Notes: generated by a model from the letters alone, not told the origin. Positions 41,711 to 51,178 are shown, counted from the first letter of the stretch. The stretch: DNA of 64,000 nt from Muribaculaceae bacterium (GCA_017940245.1 JAGAYZ010000015.1:98049-162048), one strand, 5' to 3'. Program-made: numbers and translations.

Positions 41711-42748
41711 ATGTTAATTGACAAAATAGAAGCCCTTAAGGGACAAATTGCTGAGCTCAAGGCCGATAATGAGGCCGCGCTAGAAGAACTCCGCATCAAG
41801 TATCTGAGCAAAAAAGGCGAAGTGGCTGCACTTTTCAACGAGTTCAAGTCGGTCGCTCCCGAGCAGAAACGCGAAATGGGTCAGCGACTCAACGAACTCA
41901 AAAATCTGGCCACCGAGCGCATCAACTGCCTGAAGGAAACCTTCAAAGCTCAAGAAAAAGAAAAAAACAAAATCGACATCACTCGCCCGGCATTCCCCGC
42001 CGAACTGGGCACCCGACACCCCATCTCGGTGGTGCGCAAGCAGATTATTGATATTTTCTCCCGACTGGGTTTCACTCTGGCCGACGGCCCCGAAGTGGAA
42101 GATGACTGGCACGTGTTCAGCGCACTGAACTTTGCCGCCGATCACCCTGCCCGCGACATGCAAGACACCTTCTTCATCGAACAAGACAAGGACGATGTGG
42201 CTCGCAACATTGTGCTGCGCTCACACACCAGCAGCGTGCAAGTGCGCACCATGGAAACCCACAAGCCACCCATCCGCATCATCTGTCCAGGCCGCGTGTA
42301 TCGAAACGAAGCAATTACCGCTCGAGCACACTGCTTCTTCCATCAGATTGAGGGCCTTTACATCGACAAGGGTGTCACCTTTGCCGACTTGCGTCAAGTC
42401 CTGCTCAACTTTGCACAGGAACTTTTCGGCACCGACACAAAAATTCGCCTACGCCCCAGTTACTTCCCATTCACCGAGCCTTCGGCCGAGATGGACGTCT
42501 CGTGCATGCTATGTGGCGGTGAGGGTTGCGGTTTCTGCAAGCACACCGGATGGGTCGAAATTCTGGGTTGCGGCATGGTAGACCCCAACGTATTGGAGGC
42601 AAGTGGCATCGACAGCAAGGTGTATAGCGGTTACGCCTTTGGATTGGGCATTGAGCGCATCACCAACCTGAAATACATGGTCAAGGACTTGCGCATGTTC
42701 AGCGAAAACGACGTGCGTTTCCTTGAAGAGTTCAAGAGTGCTCACTAA
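41711..42748 (+). CDS. pheS: Phenylalanyl-tRNA synthetase alpha subunit
   Basis: A 345-residue class II synthetase subunit starting MLIDKIEALKGQIAELKADN, with the N-terminal coiled coil, then RHPISVVRKQIIDIFSRLGF, GPEVEDDWHVFSALNFAADH (motif 1 region), FIEQDKDDVARNIVLRSHTS, GRVYRNEAITARAHCFFHQI (motif 2) and the final FGLGIERITNLKYMVKDLRM (motif 3). It charges tRNA-Phe in a complex with PheT, whose gene is not in this window. The next gene starts 70 bases later. Confidence 0.96.
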   Translation: MLIDKIEALKGQIAELKADNEAALEELRIKYLSKKGEVAALFNEFKSVAPEQKREMGQRLNELKNLATERINCLKETFKAQEKEKNKIDITRPAFPAELGTRHPISVVRKQIIDIFSRLGFTLADGPEVEDDWHVFSALNFAADHPARDMQDTFFIEQDKDDVARNIVLRSHTSSVQVRTMETHKPPIRIICPGRVYRNEAITARAHCFFHQIEGLYIDKGVTFADLRQVLLNFAQELFGTDTKIRLRPSYFPFTEPSAEMDVSCMLCGGEGCGFCKHTGWVEILGCGMVDPNVLEASGIDSKVYSGYAFGLGIERITNLKYMVKDLRMFSENDVRFLEEFKSAH

Positions 42749-42818
42749 CAAAGCAACCGGTCGCGTAAACCTTGGGCGACAAACCCATTGCCTCTACGTG
42801 TAAAGCCCATCACCCGCA

Positions 42819-43469
42819 ATGACCATCAAAGAGCGATATGAAGGCGTTCTGGACTATTTCCAGCGCACACAACCCGACCCCACCACCGAACTCGAGTATA
42901 GAGATCCGTTCTCTTTGCTCGTGGCGGTCATGTTATCGGCTCAATGCACCGACAAACGGGTCAACATGGTCACTCCAGCGCTGCTTGAAGCCTACCCCAC
43001 ACCAGAAGCCATGGCGGCAGCAAGTGCCGACGACATCTACCATTATGTTAAAAGCGTGTCGTATCCCAACGCCAAATCGCAACACTTGCAACAGATGGCG
43101 CAAATGCTCACCGACCAATTTGGCGGCCAGGTGCCCGACACCATGGAAAAGCTCACCAGTTTGCCTGGGGTGGGACGAAAGACTGCCAACGTGATGCTGG
43201 GTCTCGCGTTCGGCAAGGCTGCCATCGCTGTCGATACACATGTGTTTCGGGTATCTAACCGGCTGGGACTTGCCAATGGCAAAACACCGTTGGAGGTGGA
43301 GCAGGCACTTACGCGCCACATACCGGCGCACCTGCGTTTCAAGGCTCACCACTGGATCTTGTTGCATGGCCGATACGTGTGCAAAGCTCTGCGTCCCGAT
43401 TGCCCCAACTGCGCACTGCGCCCTTGGTGCAAACATTACACAAGCACCCAATCTATACACAACAAATAG
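42819..43469 (+). CDS. nth: Endonuclease III
   Basis: A 216-residue DNA glycosylase/AP lyase. The helix-hairpin-helix LTSLPGVGRKTANVMLGLAF near residue 113 contains the catalytic Lys, AVDTHVFRVSNRLGLA near 138 has the catalytic Asp, and CKALRPDCPNCALRPWCKHY holds the four cysteines of the iron-sulfur cluster (spacing C-x6-C-x2-C-x5-C). It removes oxidised pyrimidines from DNA. The gene follows pheS in the same direction and ends before a strong hairpin. Confidence 0.96.
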   Translation: MTIKERYEGVLDYFQRTQPDPTTELEYRDPFSLLVAVMLSAQCTDKRVNMVTPALLEAYPTPEAMAAASADDIYHYVKSVSYPNAKSQHLQQMAQMLTDQFGGQVPDTMEKLTSLPGVGRKTANVMLGLAFGKAAIAVDTHVFRVSNRLGLANGKTPLEVEQALTRHIPAHLRFKAHHWILLHGRYVCKALRPDCPNCALRPWCKHYTSTQSIHNK

Positions 43470-43488
43470 TTATATTATAAGAATAAAG

Positions 43489-43550
43489 GCAGGAGCCAAC
43501 CCTTGCAATTCCAGTTTGGAAATTGCACAGAGGTTGGCCCCTGCTATTTT
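43489..43550. terminator. Terminator between nth and the barrel gene
   Basis: GCAGGAGCCAACC (43489-43501) pairs with GGTTGGCCCCTGC (43532-43544), with an inner stem of GCAATTCC and GGAAATTGC, followed by TATTTTAATT. It serves convergent genes. Confidence 0.75.
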
Positions 43551-43596
43551 AATTCAATTTTAAAGAGTTCGCTGCCGAACTCTTACAGTGCGAGGT

Positions 43597-44160
43597 TTAG
43601 AACTTCCAGCCGAAGGCGATCTGAATATTGCCATTCTTGGCTTCATCATCATATTCATCCTTCATCACTTTTGTCAAGCCCAGTGTGTAACGAGCCTGAA
43701 CAAAAGCATTTTCAGTAATGCTATACGTTCCACCGATGCCTACACCAAAGTCAACGGTATTTGTGAAGTCCTTCAAATCAGTTGTAACCTTCACACCACT
43801 AGCCTCGGTTGTTGACTTGCTATACACATTGAAACCTACTTGAGGACCCAGATCAATGCTGAATTTAGGTGCCACATAGAACTTAAGCATCACAGGGACG
43901 TTAATATAGTTCATGTTAAAAGTGGTGTTGTCGAACTTTCCACCCTGAGCAGCAAACACGACTTCGGGAGCGATTGCAAACTTGTCGTTGAACTGGTACT
44001 CCATCAAACCACCAATCTGATAGTTGGGAGCCATACCATGCTTTACATGTTTACCCCAAAAGTTAGTCAGATCAAAACCAACTTTTGCACCAAAATGTAC
44101 TTGTGCCAATGCACTCATACTCATCAGCACTGCTGCGAGCATCAAAACTACTTTCTTCAT
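43597..44160 (-). CDS. Outer-membrane beta-barrel protein
   Basis: A 187-residue protein: signal peptide (VVLMLAAVLMSMSALAQ), then alternating strands such as VHFGAKVGFDLTNFWGKHVK, FAIAPEVVFAAQGGKFDNTT and FVQARYTLGLTKVMKDEYDD, ending IQIAFGWKF with a terminal Phe, typical of outer-membrane barrels. It is of the PorT/OmpW-like small porin type; the substrate is unknown. Single gene. Confidence 0.85.
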   Translation of the reverse strand: MKKVVLMLAAVLMSMSALAQVHFGAKVGFDLTNFWGKHVKHGMAPNYQIGGLMEYQFNDKFAIAPEVVFAAQGGKFDNTTFNMNYINVPVMLKFYVAPKFSIDLGPQVGFNVYSKSTTEASGVKVTTDLKDFTNTVDFGVGIGGTYSITENAFVQARYTLGLTKVMKDEYDDEAKNGNIQIAFGWKF

Positions 44161-44296
44161 AATTCTTTTAATTTTGTTAGACTATAAAGTTTTTTACATT
44201 AGTAACGTTTTTATGACCACACCACAAGTCACTAAGTTTAATAGTTCATCCCAAAAGGGACAATTATTCCGACTTCGTGGCCAAGTTTAGGTAAAA

Positions 44297-44785
44297 TCAA
44301 TATTCAACCTTATCGGTTTTTGCCGCCCACTTACGAAAATGTTCAATATTGTTTTCGTCTTCGATATGGATACAAGGGATGTAACGCAATTCGTTAGGCT
44401 TGGCAATTTCTTGATAGATGAAATTGTCATCAAAATTGATTTCGCGGGCATCATGCTGCGTGTTTCCGTAATACACACGGGTCACCCCAGCCCAGTAGAG
44501 CGCGCTCAGACACATAGGGCATGGCTCACAACTGCTGTACACCACACAACCATCCAGCTTGAAATTGTGAGTGAGTTCACATGCACGGCGTATGGCGTTG
44601 ACCTCGGCATGAGCCGTAGGATCATTGGACAACGTCACCGTGTTGCACCCCGTAGATACCACCTCGCCATCTTTCACGATCACTGCTCCGAAGGGTCCAC
44701 CTCCGCGATCTATATTCTCACTGGCGATTTCACAAGCCATGCGCATGAAGTATCTATCTTGATCGGTTATTTCAATTAATTTCAT
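44297..44785 (-). CDS. guaD: Guanine deaminase-like nucleoside deaminase
   Basis: A 162-residue cytidine-deaminase-fold enzyme. The zinc and catalytic residues are in DPTAHAEVNAIRRACEL (HAE, near residue 54) and SSCEPCPMCLSALYWAGVTR (PCxxC, near 86). GNTQHDAREINFDD near 111 and the C-terminal FRKWAAKTDKVEY are like bacterial guanine deaminases, which convert guanine to xanthine. tRNA adenosine deaminase (TadA) is the main alternative; the guaD reading is preferred because of the C-terminal pattern. Confidence 0.8.
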   Translation of the reverse strand: MKLIEITDQDRYFMRMACEIASENIDRGGGPFGAVIVKDGEVVSTGCNTVTLSNDPTAHAEVNAIRRACELTHNFKLDGCVVYSSCEPCPMCLSALYWAGVTRVYYGNTQHDAREINFDDNFIYQEIAKPNELRYIPCIHIEDENNIEHFRKWAAKTDKVEY

Positions 44786-44868
44786 ATTAAAGTCTTAATT
44801 ATAGTTAAAATGCAGGGCAAATGACTATAATTTCTTGTTAACATGTTGTGTCATAAGAAAAAACTAGT

Positions 44869-44876
44869 TACTTTTG
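44869..44876 (+). promoter_or_regulatory. -7 box (TACTTTTG) for a possible small RNA
   Basis: A good TAnnTTTG match on the plus strand inside a 190-base gap where both neighbouring genes lie on the minus strand. A terminator follows 60 bases later. Confidence 0.5.
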
Positions 44877-44881
44877 CAGGT

Positions 44882-44951
44882 GTGTTTTTCATGGTATTAG
44901 ATTTAAGGTTTGTGAAGGCCCTCGTGAGAGTCCCTTCACTTTCTTTTTTTC
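44882..44951 (+). ncRNA. Candidate small RNA with terminator
   Basis: Expected start near 44882 after the -7 box. The transcript would hold a hairpin in which GTGAAGG (44912-44918) pairs with CCTTCAC (44933-44939), with CTC/GAG pairing inside, and then a T-run CTTTCTTTTTTTC (44938-44951). No open reading frame is visible in it. A second hairpin, TTCTTGCT-GAA-AGCAAGAA, overlaps the T-run and continues to 44967. I do not recognise the family. Confidence 0.4.
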
Positions 44952-44975
44952 TTGCTGAAAGCAAGAACTTGTAAC

Positions 44976-45545
44976 TCATCGGCGGGGTTTACTGTAACCA
45001 CGGGTGCGATAGTTGCAGTGCACTTTTCCCTTGACAATATTATTCAGTTTTGTGCGCACGAGCTGCTTGCGGATGGGAGAAATGCGATCTACAAACACCG
45101 TCTGGAACAGATGATCGCACTCATGCTGAATCACACGCGACAGATACCCTTCAAAGTCCTGTTCGTGGGTCTGCCAGTTCTCATCGGTCCATTTAAGGTG
45201 AATTTTTTCGTGCCGTGGCACAGCCTCATGAACACCGGGCACGCTCAAGCATCCCTCTTCGCGCGACGTGGTTGGCACCGTTTCATCCACAGTAATTTCA
45301 GGATTAATAAGCACCATGCGCACGTCCTTGAGTTCAGGCATGTCTTCGGCCAGCACGTCCACATCGATATACACCAGCCGCAGGCTCACCCCCACTTGCG
45401 GAGCAGCAATGCCAATTCCGTCGCTGGCATACATGGTTTCCTTCATGTTTTCAATGAGCTGGGCCAAATCGGGATAGTCGGGTGTCACCAGCTCGGTAGC
45501 GGTGCGTAGCACCGGATGCCCATATAAATAAATAGGTAGTACCAT
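44976..45545 (-). CDS. def: Peptide deformylase
   Basis: 189 residues from the ATG at 45545. The three deformylase motifs are present: GIGIAAPQVGVS near residue 42, EEGCLSVPGVHE near 95 (EGCLS) and RVIQHECDHLFQTVFVDRI near 139 (HExxH type, reading QHECDH). It removes the formyl group from new proteins in the cytoplasm. The in-frame start at 45602 would overlap the ruvX gene and adds a non-conserved tail, so it is not used. The gene is the last of the rho-ruvX-def set. Confidence 0.93.
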   Translation of the reverse strand: MVLPIYLYGHPVLRTATELVTPDYPDLAQLIENMKETMYASDGIGIAAPQVGVSLRLVYIDVDVLAEDMPELKDVRMVLINPEITVDETVPTTSREEGCLSVPGVHEAVPRHEKIHLKWTDENWQTHEQDFEGYLSRVIQHECDHLFQTVFVDRISPIRKQLVRTKLNNIVKGKVHCNYRTRGYSKPRR

Positions 45546-45570
45546 ATTATATATAATGTTTGTACGTGAT

Positions 45571-45990
45571 TCAACTAAAATTGATTGACGACAGATAATC
45601 ATTCAGAATGATTGTGGCGGCAATGCTGTCGACGCGAGCCTTGTCACGACGGTCGGTCTTTTTCATGCCTCCATCAATCATCGACCGGTGAGCGATGGAG
45701 GATGTGAAACGCTCATCATACATCACCACCGGAATGTGGGGTAAGGCTTGTTTTAGGCGACGCACAAATGGCTCAATATAACGCATGCTCTCGCTAGGCT
45801 GGCCGTTGAGTTGCTTGGGCTGGCCCACGACTATTTTTTCCACTTGTTCGCGCGACACATAGTCTTGAATGAACTGCATTAGCGTGTGTGTGGGCACCGT
45901 GCCGATGGCGGTAGCCACGATTTGAAGCACATCGGTTACAGCCACACCCGTGCGCTTGCGTCCATAGTCAATTCCCAGTATACGTCCCAC
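45571..45990 (-). CDS. ruvX: RuvX/YqgF putative Holliday junction resolvase
   Basis: A 139-residue RNase H-like protein: RILGIDYGRKRTGVAVTDVL at the start (first catalytic Asp), VEKIVVGQPKQLNGQPSESM, then VVMYDERFTSSIAHRSM near 95 and DKARVDSIAATIILNDYL at the end with the later Asp residues. The family is also linked to rRNA maturation. It starts two bases after rho's stop and is followed by def. Confidence 0.92.
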   Translation of the reverse strand: MGRILGIDYGRKRTGVAVTDVLQIVATAIGTVPTHTLMQFIQDYVSREQVEKIVVGQPKQLNGQPSESMRYIEPFVRRLKQALPHIPVVMYDERFTSSIAHRSMIDGGMKKTDRRDKARVDSIAATIILNDYLSSINFS

Positions 45991-45992
45991 CG

Positions 45993-48029
45993 TTACCCAT
46001 TCTGCATATTAAGCAGGAACTCCTCGTTGTTGCGCGATCGTTCCATGCGTTCTTTTATAAATTCCATGGCTTCCACCGAAGTTCGGTCGCTCAAGAAGCG
46101 GCGTATGATCCACATCTTGTTGAGCGTGTCCTTGGGCAGGAGCAAATCGTCGCGACGCGTGCTGGAAGCCATCACATCCACCGCTGGGAAGATGCGTTTA
46201 TTGCTCAGTTTGCGGTCGAGCTGCAACTCCATGTTGCCTGTTCCCTTGAATTCTTCAAAGATAACTTCGTCCATTTTCGAGCCAGTCTCGGTCAACGCCG
46301 TTGCTATGATGGTGAGACTGCCACCGTTCTCGATATTGCGTGCTGCGCCGAAGAAGCGTTTGGGACGCTGCAGGGCGTTGGCATCTACGCCACCGGTGAG
46401 AATCTTGCCCGAAGCTGGGGCAATCGTGTTGTAGGCACGAGCCAGGCGCGTGATGCTGTCGAGCAGAATGACCACGTCGTGGCCGCACTCAACCATGCGT
46501 TTAGCTTTCGAAATGACCAAGTCGGCAATCTTCACATGGCGGTCGGCAGGCTCGTCAAAAGTAGATGCAATCACCTCGGCTTTTACACTGCGGGCCATGT
46601 CGGTCACCTCTTCGGGGCGCTCGTCAATGAGCAAAATAATCATGTAGGTCTCGGGATGATTCTCGCTGATGGCGTTGGCTATATCTTTAAGCAGAATGGT
46701 CTTACCCGTTTTGGGTTGTGCTACAATCAGACCACGCTGGCCCTTGCCAATGGGCGCAAACATGTCCACCACTCGCTGCGAAATGGTGGGATGCATCTTG
46801 CTCACCAAATCAAATTTTTCCTCTGGGAACAAAGGAACCAGATGCTCAAATGGCACTCGGTCGCGCACATACTCGGGTGTGCGGCCATTGATGCGCTGCA
46901 CGTTGCACAAAGGGAAGTATTTTTCACCTTCGCGCGGCGGACGGATGTTTCCTTCAATCACATCGCCTGTCTTGAGTCCATAGTTCTTGATTTGCTGTTG
47001 CGAGACATAGATGTCGTCGGGAGAGTTGAGATAGTTATAGTCGCTAGAACGCAAGAAGCCGTAGCCATCGGGCATAATCTCAAGCACTCCGGTCCCGTCC
47101 AGTATGCCCTCGAAGCTGAAAGGCATCTCGGTGTAAGGTACAAGACCGCTGTCTTGAGCAACTTGCTGCTGCATGGCCTGATTCTTTTTGTTCTTCTTGT
47201 TCTTTTTGCCCTGCTGTTGTTGCTGAGCTTTGGCTCCCTGAGGTTCCTGAAGCAGGATGGGTGCCTTTGCAGCTTCCTCGGCCCGACGACGACGCTCCTC
47301 CTCGGCGCGACGGGCCGCTTCTTCGCGTTCTTCCTGGGAACGCGGCTTGAATGTCTGCACTCCGCCACTTTTGAAGAATGAACCCAGCGACACCTCACGT
47401 TTTGTTTGCTGGTCGGCCTGCTCCATTGCAGTGGCATTTGTATCGACTTTTTCGGCAGTTTGCTCTGTCACCTGCTCGACTGGCGCTTCTTGCTGAGTGA
47501 CAATCGGTTCAACATCGTCGGCAGCGGCTTGAACTGGCACTGAGGGTTGCTCAGTGGTTGTGGGGGCTTCTGATGGTTCCTGTGCTTCTTCATGATTCTT
47601 GCGAGGACGACCACGACGTTTTTTCCCAGTCACCTCCTGTGCGGGTGATTCAGTCTCGACGGGTTGTTCCTCAAATGGGATTGATGCGCTCTCGGTCGCA
47701 GGCTGCGCCAACTGTCCATCATCGTCTCGAGCCGCTTTTTCGGCATTTGCCTGGCGGCCGCGTTTCTTTTTGGTTGTAGTGGCAGCCGACTGTTCAGTCG
47801 TTTCGGCATTGTCGGCATTTTCATCTGCAGTCTTGCGGTTCTGCTTGCGCGATTGTTTGCGCTTGACCGGCTCCACAGCATTTTTACTTTCTTCTATGGC
47901 CTGCTGATCCAGAATTTGGAACACCAGGTCTTCAGCATCGATTGTTTCAGCCTTTTTAATTCCCATTGTGCTAGCAAGTTCGCGCAAACGCTCCTCGCTC
48001 ATAGCATGAAGTTCAGAAATATTGTACAT
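45993..48029 (-). CDS. rho: Transcription termination factor Rho with long N-terminal insertion
   Basis: A 678-residue protein. The N-terminus [20 protein letters not shown] is a Rho N domain. Then about 230 residues of charged, low-complexity sequence ([40 protein letters not shown]), the insertion usual in Bacteroidota. The RNA-binding cold-shock-like part follows ([20 protein letters not shown]) and then the ATPase core: [20 protein letters not shown] (Walker A) and [17 protein letters not shown] (Walker B). It is a ring helicase that ends transcription. A 147-base leader precedes it. Confidence 0.95.
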   Translation of the reverse strand: MYNISELHAMSEERLRELASTMGIKKAETIDAEDLVFQILDQQAIEESKNAVEPVKRKQSRKQNRKTADENADNAETTEQSAATTTKKKRGRQANAEKAARDDDGQLAQPATESASIPFEEQPVETESPAQEVTGKKRRGRPRKNHEEAQEPSEAPTTTEQPSVPVQAAADDVEPIVTQQEAPVEQVTEQTAEKVDTNATAMEQADQQTKREVSLGSFFKSGGVQTFKPRSQEEREEAARRAEEERRRRAEEAAKAPILLQEPQGAKAQQQQQGKKNKKNKKNQAMQQQVAQDSGLVPYTEMPFSFEGILDGTGVLEIMPDGYGFLRSSDYNYLNSPDDIYVSQQQIKNYGLKTGDVIEGNIRPPREGEKYFPLCNVQRINGRTPEYVRDRVPFEHLVPLFPEEKFDLVSKMHPTISQRVVDMFAPIGKGQRGLIVAQPKTGKTILLKDIANAISENHPETYMIILLIDERPEEVTDMARSVKAEVIASTFDEPADRHVKIADLVISKAKRMVECGHDVVILLDSITRLARAYNTIAPASGKILTGGVDANALQRPKRFFGAARNIENGGSLTIIATALTETGSKMDEVIFEEFKGTGNMELQLDRKLSNKRIFPAVDVMASSTRRDDLLLPKDTLNKMWIIRRFLSDRTSVEAMEFIKERMERSRNNEEFLLNMQNG

Positions 48030-48182
48030 ATATTATAAATGTGTATTCAATTTTCTCACGCGCGCACCATATTATGCGCCTTGCATCAATTCTAGGTGAT
48101 GTAATTGAGTTATGAATAAAATGTAATTGTGAATTTTGACCCGAGCGGTTACAAGAATTTCGAGTCGTGATGAAAACTAGTG

Positions 48183-48190
48183 CAAAAGTA
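48183..48190 (-). promoter_or_regulatory. -7 box (TACTTTTG) for rho
   Basis: Minus strand TACTTTTG about 154-161 bases before the rho ATG at 48029, implying a long leader. In the leader, the pair GGCGCATAAT/ATGGTGCGCGC near 48059-48082 can form a stem. Confidence 0.55.
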
Positions 48191-48264
48191 CAATTTATTT
48201 TTTAATTGGCAATATTTAGGACGGAATTTTTCAGCAAATCAGGAAAAATGCCTAATTTCGCACG

Positions 48265-50244
48265 ATGATTTCAGTTGACAAGACAAAAATAGAGCAAGCA
48301 TTGGCATTGCCTGTATTCCGCCTGGTGGGCCGAGTGGCCGATGGTCTCGGACGCGAGTGCTATGTAGTGGGAGGATATGTGCGCGACATCTTTTTGAACC
48401 GCGCCAGCAACGACATTGATTTCGTGACCGTGGGCAGCGGCATCGAGGTGGCCAAAGCAGTAGCCGGGGCTATAGGACGCAAACGAGCATCATTATCGGT
48501 GTTCAAAACCTATGGGACTGCACAAGTGCGCACACACAATCTGGAACTGGAGTTTGTGGGTGCCCGGCGAGAGAGTTATCGCCGCGAGAGCCGCAATCCC
48601 ATTGTGGAAGACGGCACTTTAGACGATGACCAGCGCCGACGCGATTTCACCATTAATGCCATGGCCATTTCGCTCAATGAAGCTCGTTTCGGCCAGTTGC
48701 TCGACCCGTTTGACGGCATCGGCGACCTTGAGCGCGGCATCATTCGCACTCCTCTTGATCCCGACATCACATTCAGCGACGACCCCCTGCGCATGATGCG
48801 AGCCGTGCGCTTTGCCACTCAACTTGATTTCGACATTTTCCCCGACACACTGATGGCTATCAAGCGTAATGCTCACAGAATAAAAATCATTACACGCGAG
48901 CGTATTGCCGAAGAGCTGATGAAAATCATGCGCGCTGATCACCCTTCACGTGGATTCGAACTGCTCGACGACTGCCAACTGTTACCACTCATCTTTCCTG
49001 AGTTGGCAGCGCTTAAAGGCGTTGACAACAGTCACGGACGGGGGCACAAAGACAACTTCAAGCACACCATGCAGGTGCTCGATAACGTGGCCGCAGCCAG
49101 CACCAACGAATGGCTGCGCTGGGCAGCACTGCTGCACGACATAGGCAAGCCGGCCACCAAGCGCTGGGACGACACGCTGGGATGGACGTTTCACAACCAT
49201 AATTTTATCGGCGAGAAAATGGTGCCGAAGATTTTCGGGAAAATGCGCCTTCCTCTCAACGAGCACATGAAATATGTGAAGAAACTGGTGGGATTGCACA
49301 TGCGTCCCATCGCTCTCGTTGAAGACGGAGTGACCGACTCGGCCGTGCGTCGCCTGCTCTTCGATGCCGGCGACGACATTGACGACTTGATGACCTTGTG
49401 CAAGGCTGATATCACCAGCAAGAACCAGGAAAAAGTGAAGCGTTTCCGGGAGAACTTCGACCTGGTAAAGCAGAAACTTATCGACATTGAGGAGAAAGAT
49501 CGCGTGCGCAACTTCCAGCCTCCCATCGATGGCGAAGAAATCATGGCCACATTCGACTTGCGCCCCAGTCGGGAAGTAGGTCGCATCAAAGACAGCATTA
49601 AGGATGCCATTCTAGATGGGGAAATCCAGAACGACTATTGTCAAGCCTACCGCCTGATGATGTCGCAGGCCAATGAAATAGGCATCGCTCCACGGCATGC
49701 TGGCCATTTGTGCCATGTCACATTCCCTACGGTCGTAGGAGATATAACTATTGCCGCGGCATCGCAAGGCATTGTCCTCGTAGCAATATCTTGCAGCGAC
49801 TCTGTCATACATGAAATAGCGCAACGCATGCAACTCACACCGGTGTCCACCAGCACGCCCCTGCTGGAACAATGCCGCCATCAACTGGAACAATACCTGG
49901 CCGGACAGCGCCGCTCTTTCTCGTTACCTCTCTTCCGCCAAGGAACCGACTTCCAAATTGCGGCATGGAACGAACTGGAACACATTCCCTATGGGCACAC
50001 CGAGAGTTATGCACAACAAGCCGAGCACATGGGGCACCCCAAGGCATTCCGTGCAGTGGCACAGGCCGATGCAGCCAACCCGCATTGCATCATCGTGCCA
50101 TGCCATCGTGTGATTGCAGCCGATGGATCACTTGGAGGATACAGTGCAGGCATGGGGCCTGAAACAAAAAACCTCCTGCTCCAACTCGAGCAAGAGGTGA
50201 TAAAGAACGACAGTGCGATCCATCAAGCTTCGTCGCAACCCTGA
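48265..50244 (+). CDS. Fusion of CCA-adding tRNA nucleotidyltransferase/HD domain and O6-alkylguanine-DNA alkyltransferase
   Basis: A 659-residue protein in one unbroken frame. Residues 1 to about 470 are a CCA transferase: YVVGGYVRDIFLNRASNDID near residue 32 (GG and DxD nucleotide-binding motifs), RRDFTINAMAISL near 129, DPLRMMRAVRFATQLDFDIF near 173, and an HD domain with WAALLHDIGKPATKRWDDTL near 289. Residues about 490-650 are an MGMT/Ogt domain: GDITIAAASQGIVLVAISCS, WNELEHIPYGHTESYAQQAE near 573 and IIVPCHRVIAADGSLGGYSA with the alkyl-accepting Cys in PCHR near 612. The first half repairs tRNA 3' ends; the second removes alkyl groups from guanine. The fusion is unusual. It ends 22 bases into the convergent GtrA gene. 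Confidence 0.9.
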   Translation: MISVDKTKIEQALALPVFRLVGRVADGLGRECYVVGGYVRDIFLNRASNDIDFVTVGSGIEVAKAVAGAIGRKRASLSVFKTYGTAQVRTHNLELEFVGARRESYRRESRNPIVEDGTLDDDQRRRDFTINAMAISLNEARFGQLLDPFDGIGDLERGIIRTPLDPDITFSDDPLRMMRAVRFATQLDFDIFPDTLMAIKRNAHRIKIITRERIAEELMKIMRADHPSRGFELLDDCQLLPLIFPELAALKGVDNSHGRGHKDNFKHTMQVLDNVAAASTNEWLRWAALLHDIGKPATKRWDDTLGWTFHNHNFIGEKMVPKIFGKMRLPLNEHMKYVKKLVGLHMRPIALVEDGVTDSAVRRLLFDAGDDIDDLMTLCKADITSKNQEKVKRFRENFDLVKQKLIDIEEKDRVRNFQPPIDGEEIMATFDLRPSREVGRIKDSIKDAILDGEIQNDYCQAYRLMMSQANEIGIAPRHAGHLCHVTFPTVVGDITIAAASQGIVLVAISCSDSVIHEIAQRMQLTPVSTSTPLLEQCRHQLEQYLAGQRRSFSLPLFRQGTDFQIAAWNELEHIPYGHTESYAQQAEHMGHPKAFRAVAQADAANPHCIIVPCHRVIAADGSLGGYSAGMGPETKNLLLQLEQEVIKNDSAIHQASSQP

Positions 50245-50693
50245 CGCTCACGGAAAGTAATCATGCGGTTATAGATGTAGTTGCCAATGGTATAAACCGC
50301 CATGGCAATCACCATCACAATGTTTTGACCAGCATTCTCCATGGGCAGGAACGGAATGATGTCGCAAGACAGGCTCTTCCAGCCCAAGCCTTCCAGCAGC
50401 ACAAGGCTCACGACACCTTGCAAAATCCAGCAGGCAAAGAATCCACAGGCAAACAATAGCGCCTCGCGACCAAAGTTATTGTGTGTCTTGAACACCCAAC
50501 TGCGGTTCCACAGAAAACTGTTGACGACGCCCAGCACATAGCCCACAATGTTGGCTATTCCATAAGACACGCCTGCCCATGTGTTTAACAAGTAAAACGA
50601 AACCAGCGTGATGAGCGTGTTCATCACCCCTATCACACCGTATTTGAGCAATTGAATGCTCGTCTTTCGCATTTCGACACTGTTCAGTTTCAT
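50223..50693 (-). CDS. GtrA-like membrane protein
   Basis: A 156-residue protein with four membrane segments near 17-36, 42-62, 80-102 and 120-142, matching the GtrA family (GVIGVMNTLITLVSFYLLNT, VGYVLGVVNSFLWNRSWVFK). GtrA proteins move or present lipid-linked sugars for cell-surface glycan modification. Its start overlaps the GldH gene's stop by four bases, so the two form a unit. Confidence 0.87.
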   Translation of the reverse strand: MKLNSVEMRKTSIQLLKYGVIGVMNTLITLVSFYLLNTWAGVSYGIANIVGYVLGVVNSFLWNRSWVFKTHNNFGREALLFACGFFACWILQGVVSLVLLEGLGWKSLSCDIIPFLPMENAGQNIVMVIAMAVYTIGNYIYNRMITFRERQGCDEA

Positions 50694-51178
50694 TGTATTG
50701 CTGTCTTATGAATGAGGATGCCTACGTCGGTGACATTATTTACTGCAGCCGTGTCGTCCATCACTTGCCACACCACCACTCGGTGTGCTTCGCTGGGTGA
50801 AACAGCAGTAGCCACAGTGGTCTGGCACTGAAACAATGCCCCAAAACCAGTGCCCAGCCAGTTGCCATATTCATCAGCAACCTGGAGGTTGACCATCTTG
50901 CGATGCCTCACACAGGCGGCACTGTCCATCAAATCCACCAATAAGCTCACGTTGCGATAGGCATAGTCGTTGGTGTGACGGATGCCCACAGTCACATCGT
51001 AGGTGGCATCGGAGTCGGCAAACTGCGGTTCAAAGACCAACGGCATGTTGCGTCTCCACCCTTCATCGGCTGGCAAAGGGCGGAATTCGCCATAGGAGCG
51101 CTGCTCGGGCGCACACGCGCACACAAGAAGCGCCATGACAACCCAAGCAATGGGCCATCTTTTGGTCACTGCCCGCAT
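50690..51178 (-). CDS. gldH: GldH-type gliding motility lipoprotein
   Basis: 162 residues from the ATG at 51178; a GTG at 51223, overlapping the ricT-like stop, is the other choice. The ATG gives a compact lipoprotein signal MRAVTKRWPIAWVVMALLVC with the acylated Cys in CACAPEQ. The mature part reads MPLVFEPQFADSDATYDVTV and GIRHTNDYAYRNVSLLVDLM, the GldH pattern. GldH is an outer-envelope lipoprotein needed for gliding in Flavobacteria; in non-gliding Bacteroidales it is kept, probably for envelope or secretion roles. Confidence 0.85.
   Translation of the reverse strand: MRAVTKRWPIAWVVMALLVCACAPEQRSYGEFRPLPADEGWRRNMPLVFEPQFADSDATYDVTVGIRHTNDYAYRNVSLLVDLMDSAACVRHRKMVNLQVADEYGNWLGTGFGALFQCQTTVATAVSPSEAHRVVVWQVMDDTAAVNNVTDVGILIHKTAIQ

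Noticed and set aside
46479-47381. A 300-codon plus-strand frame opposite rho
   Set aside because: Shadow of the rho core and its repetitive insertion, with no recognisable domain.
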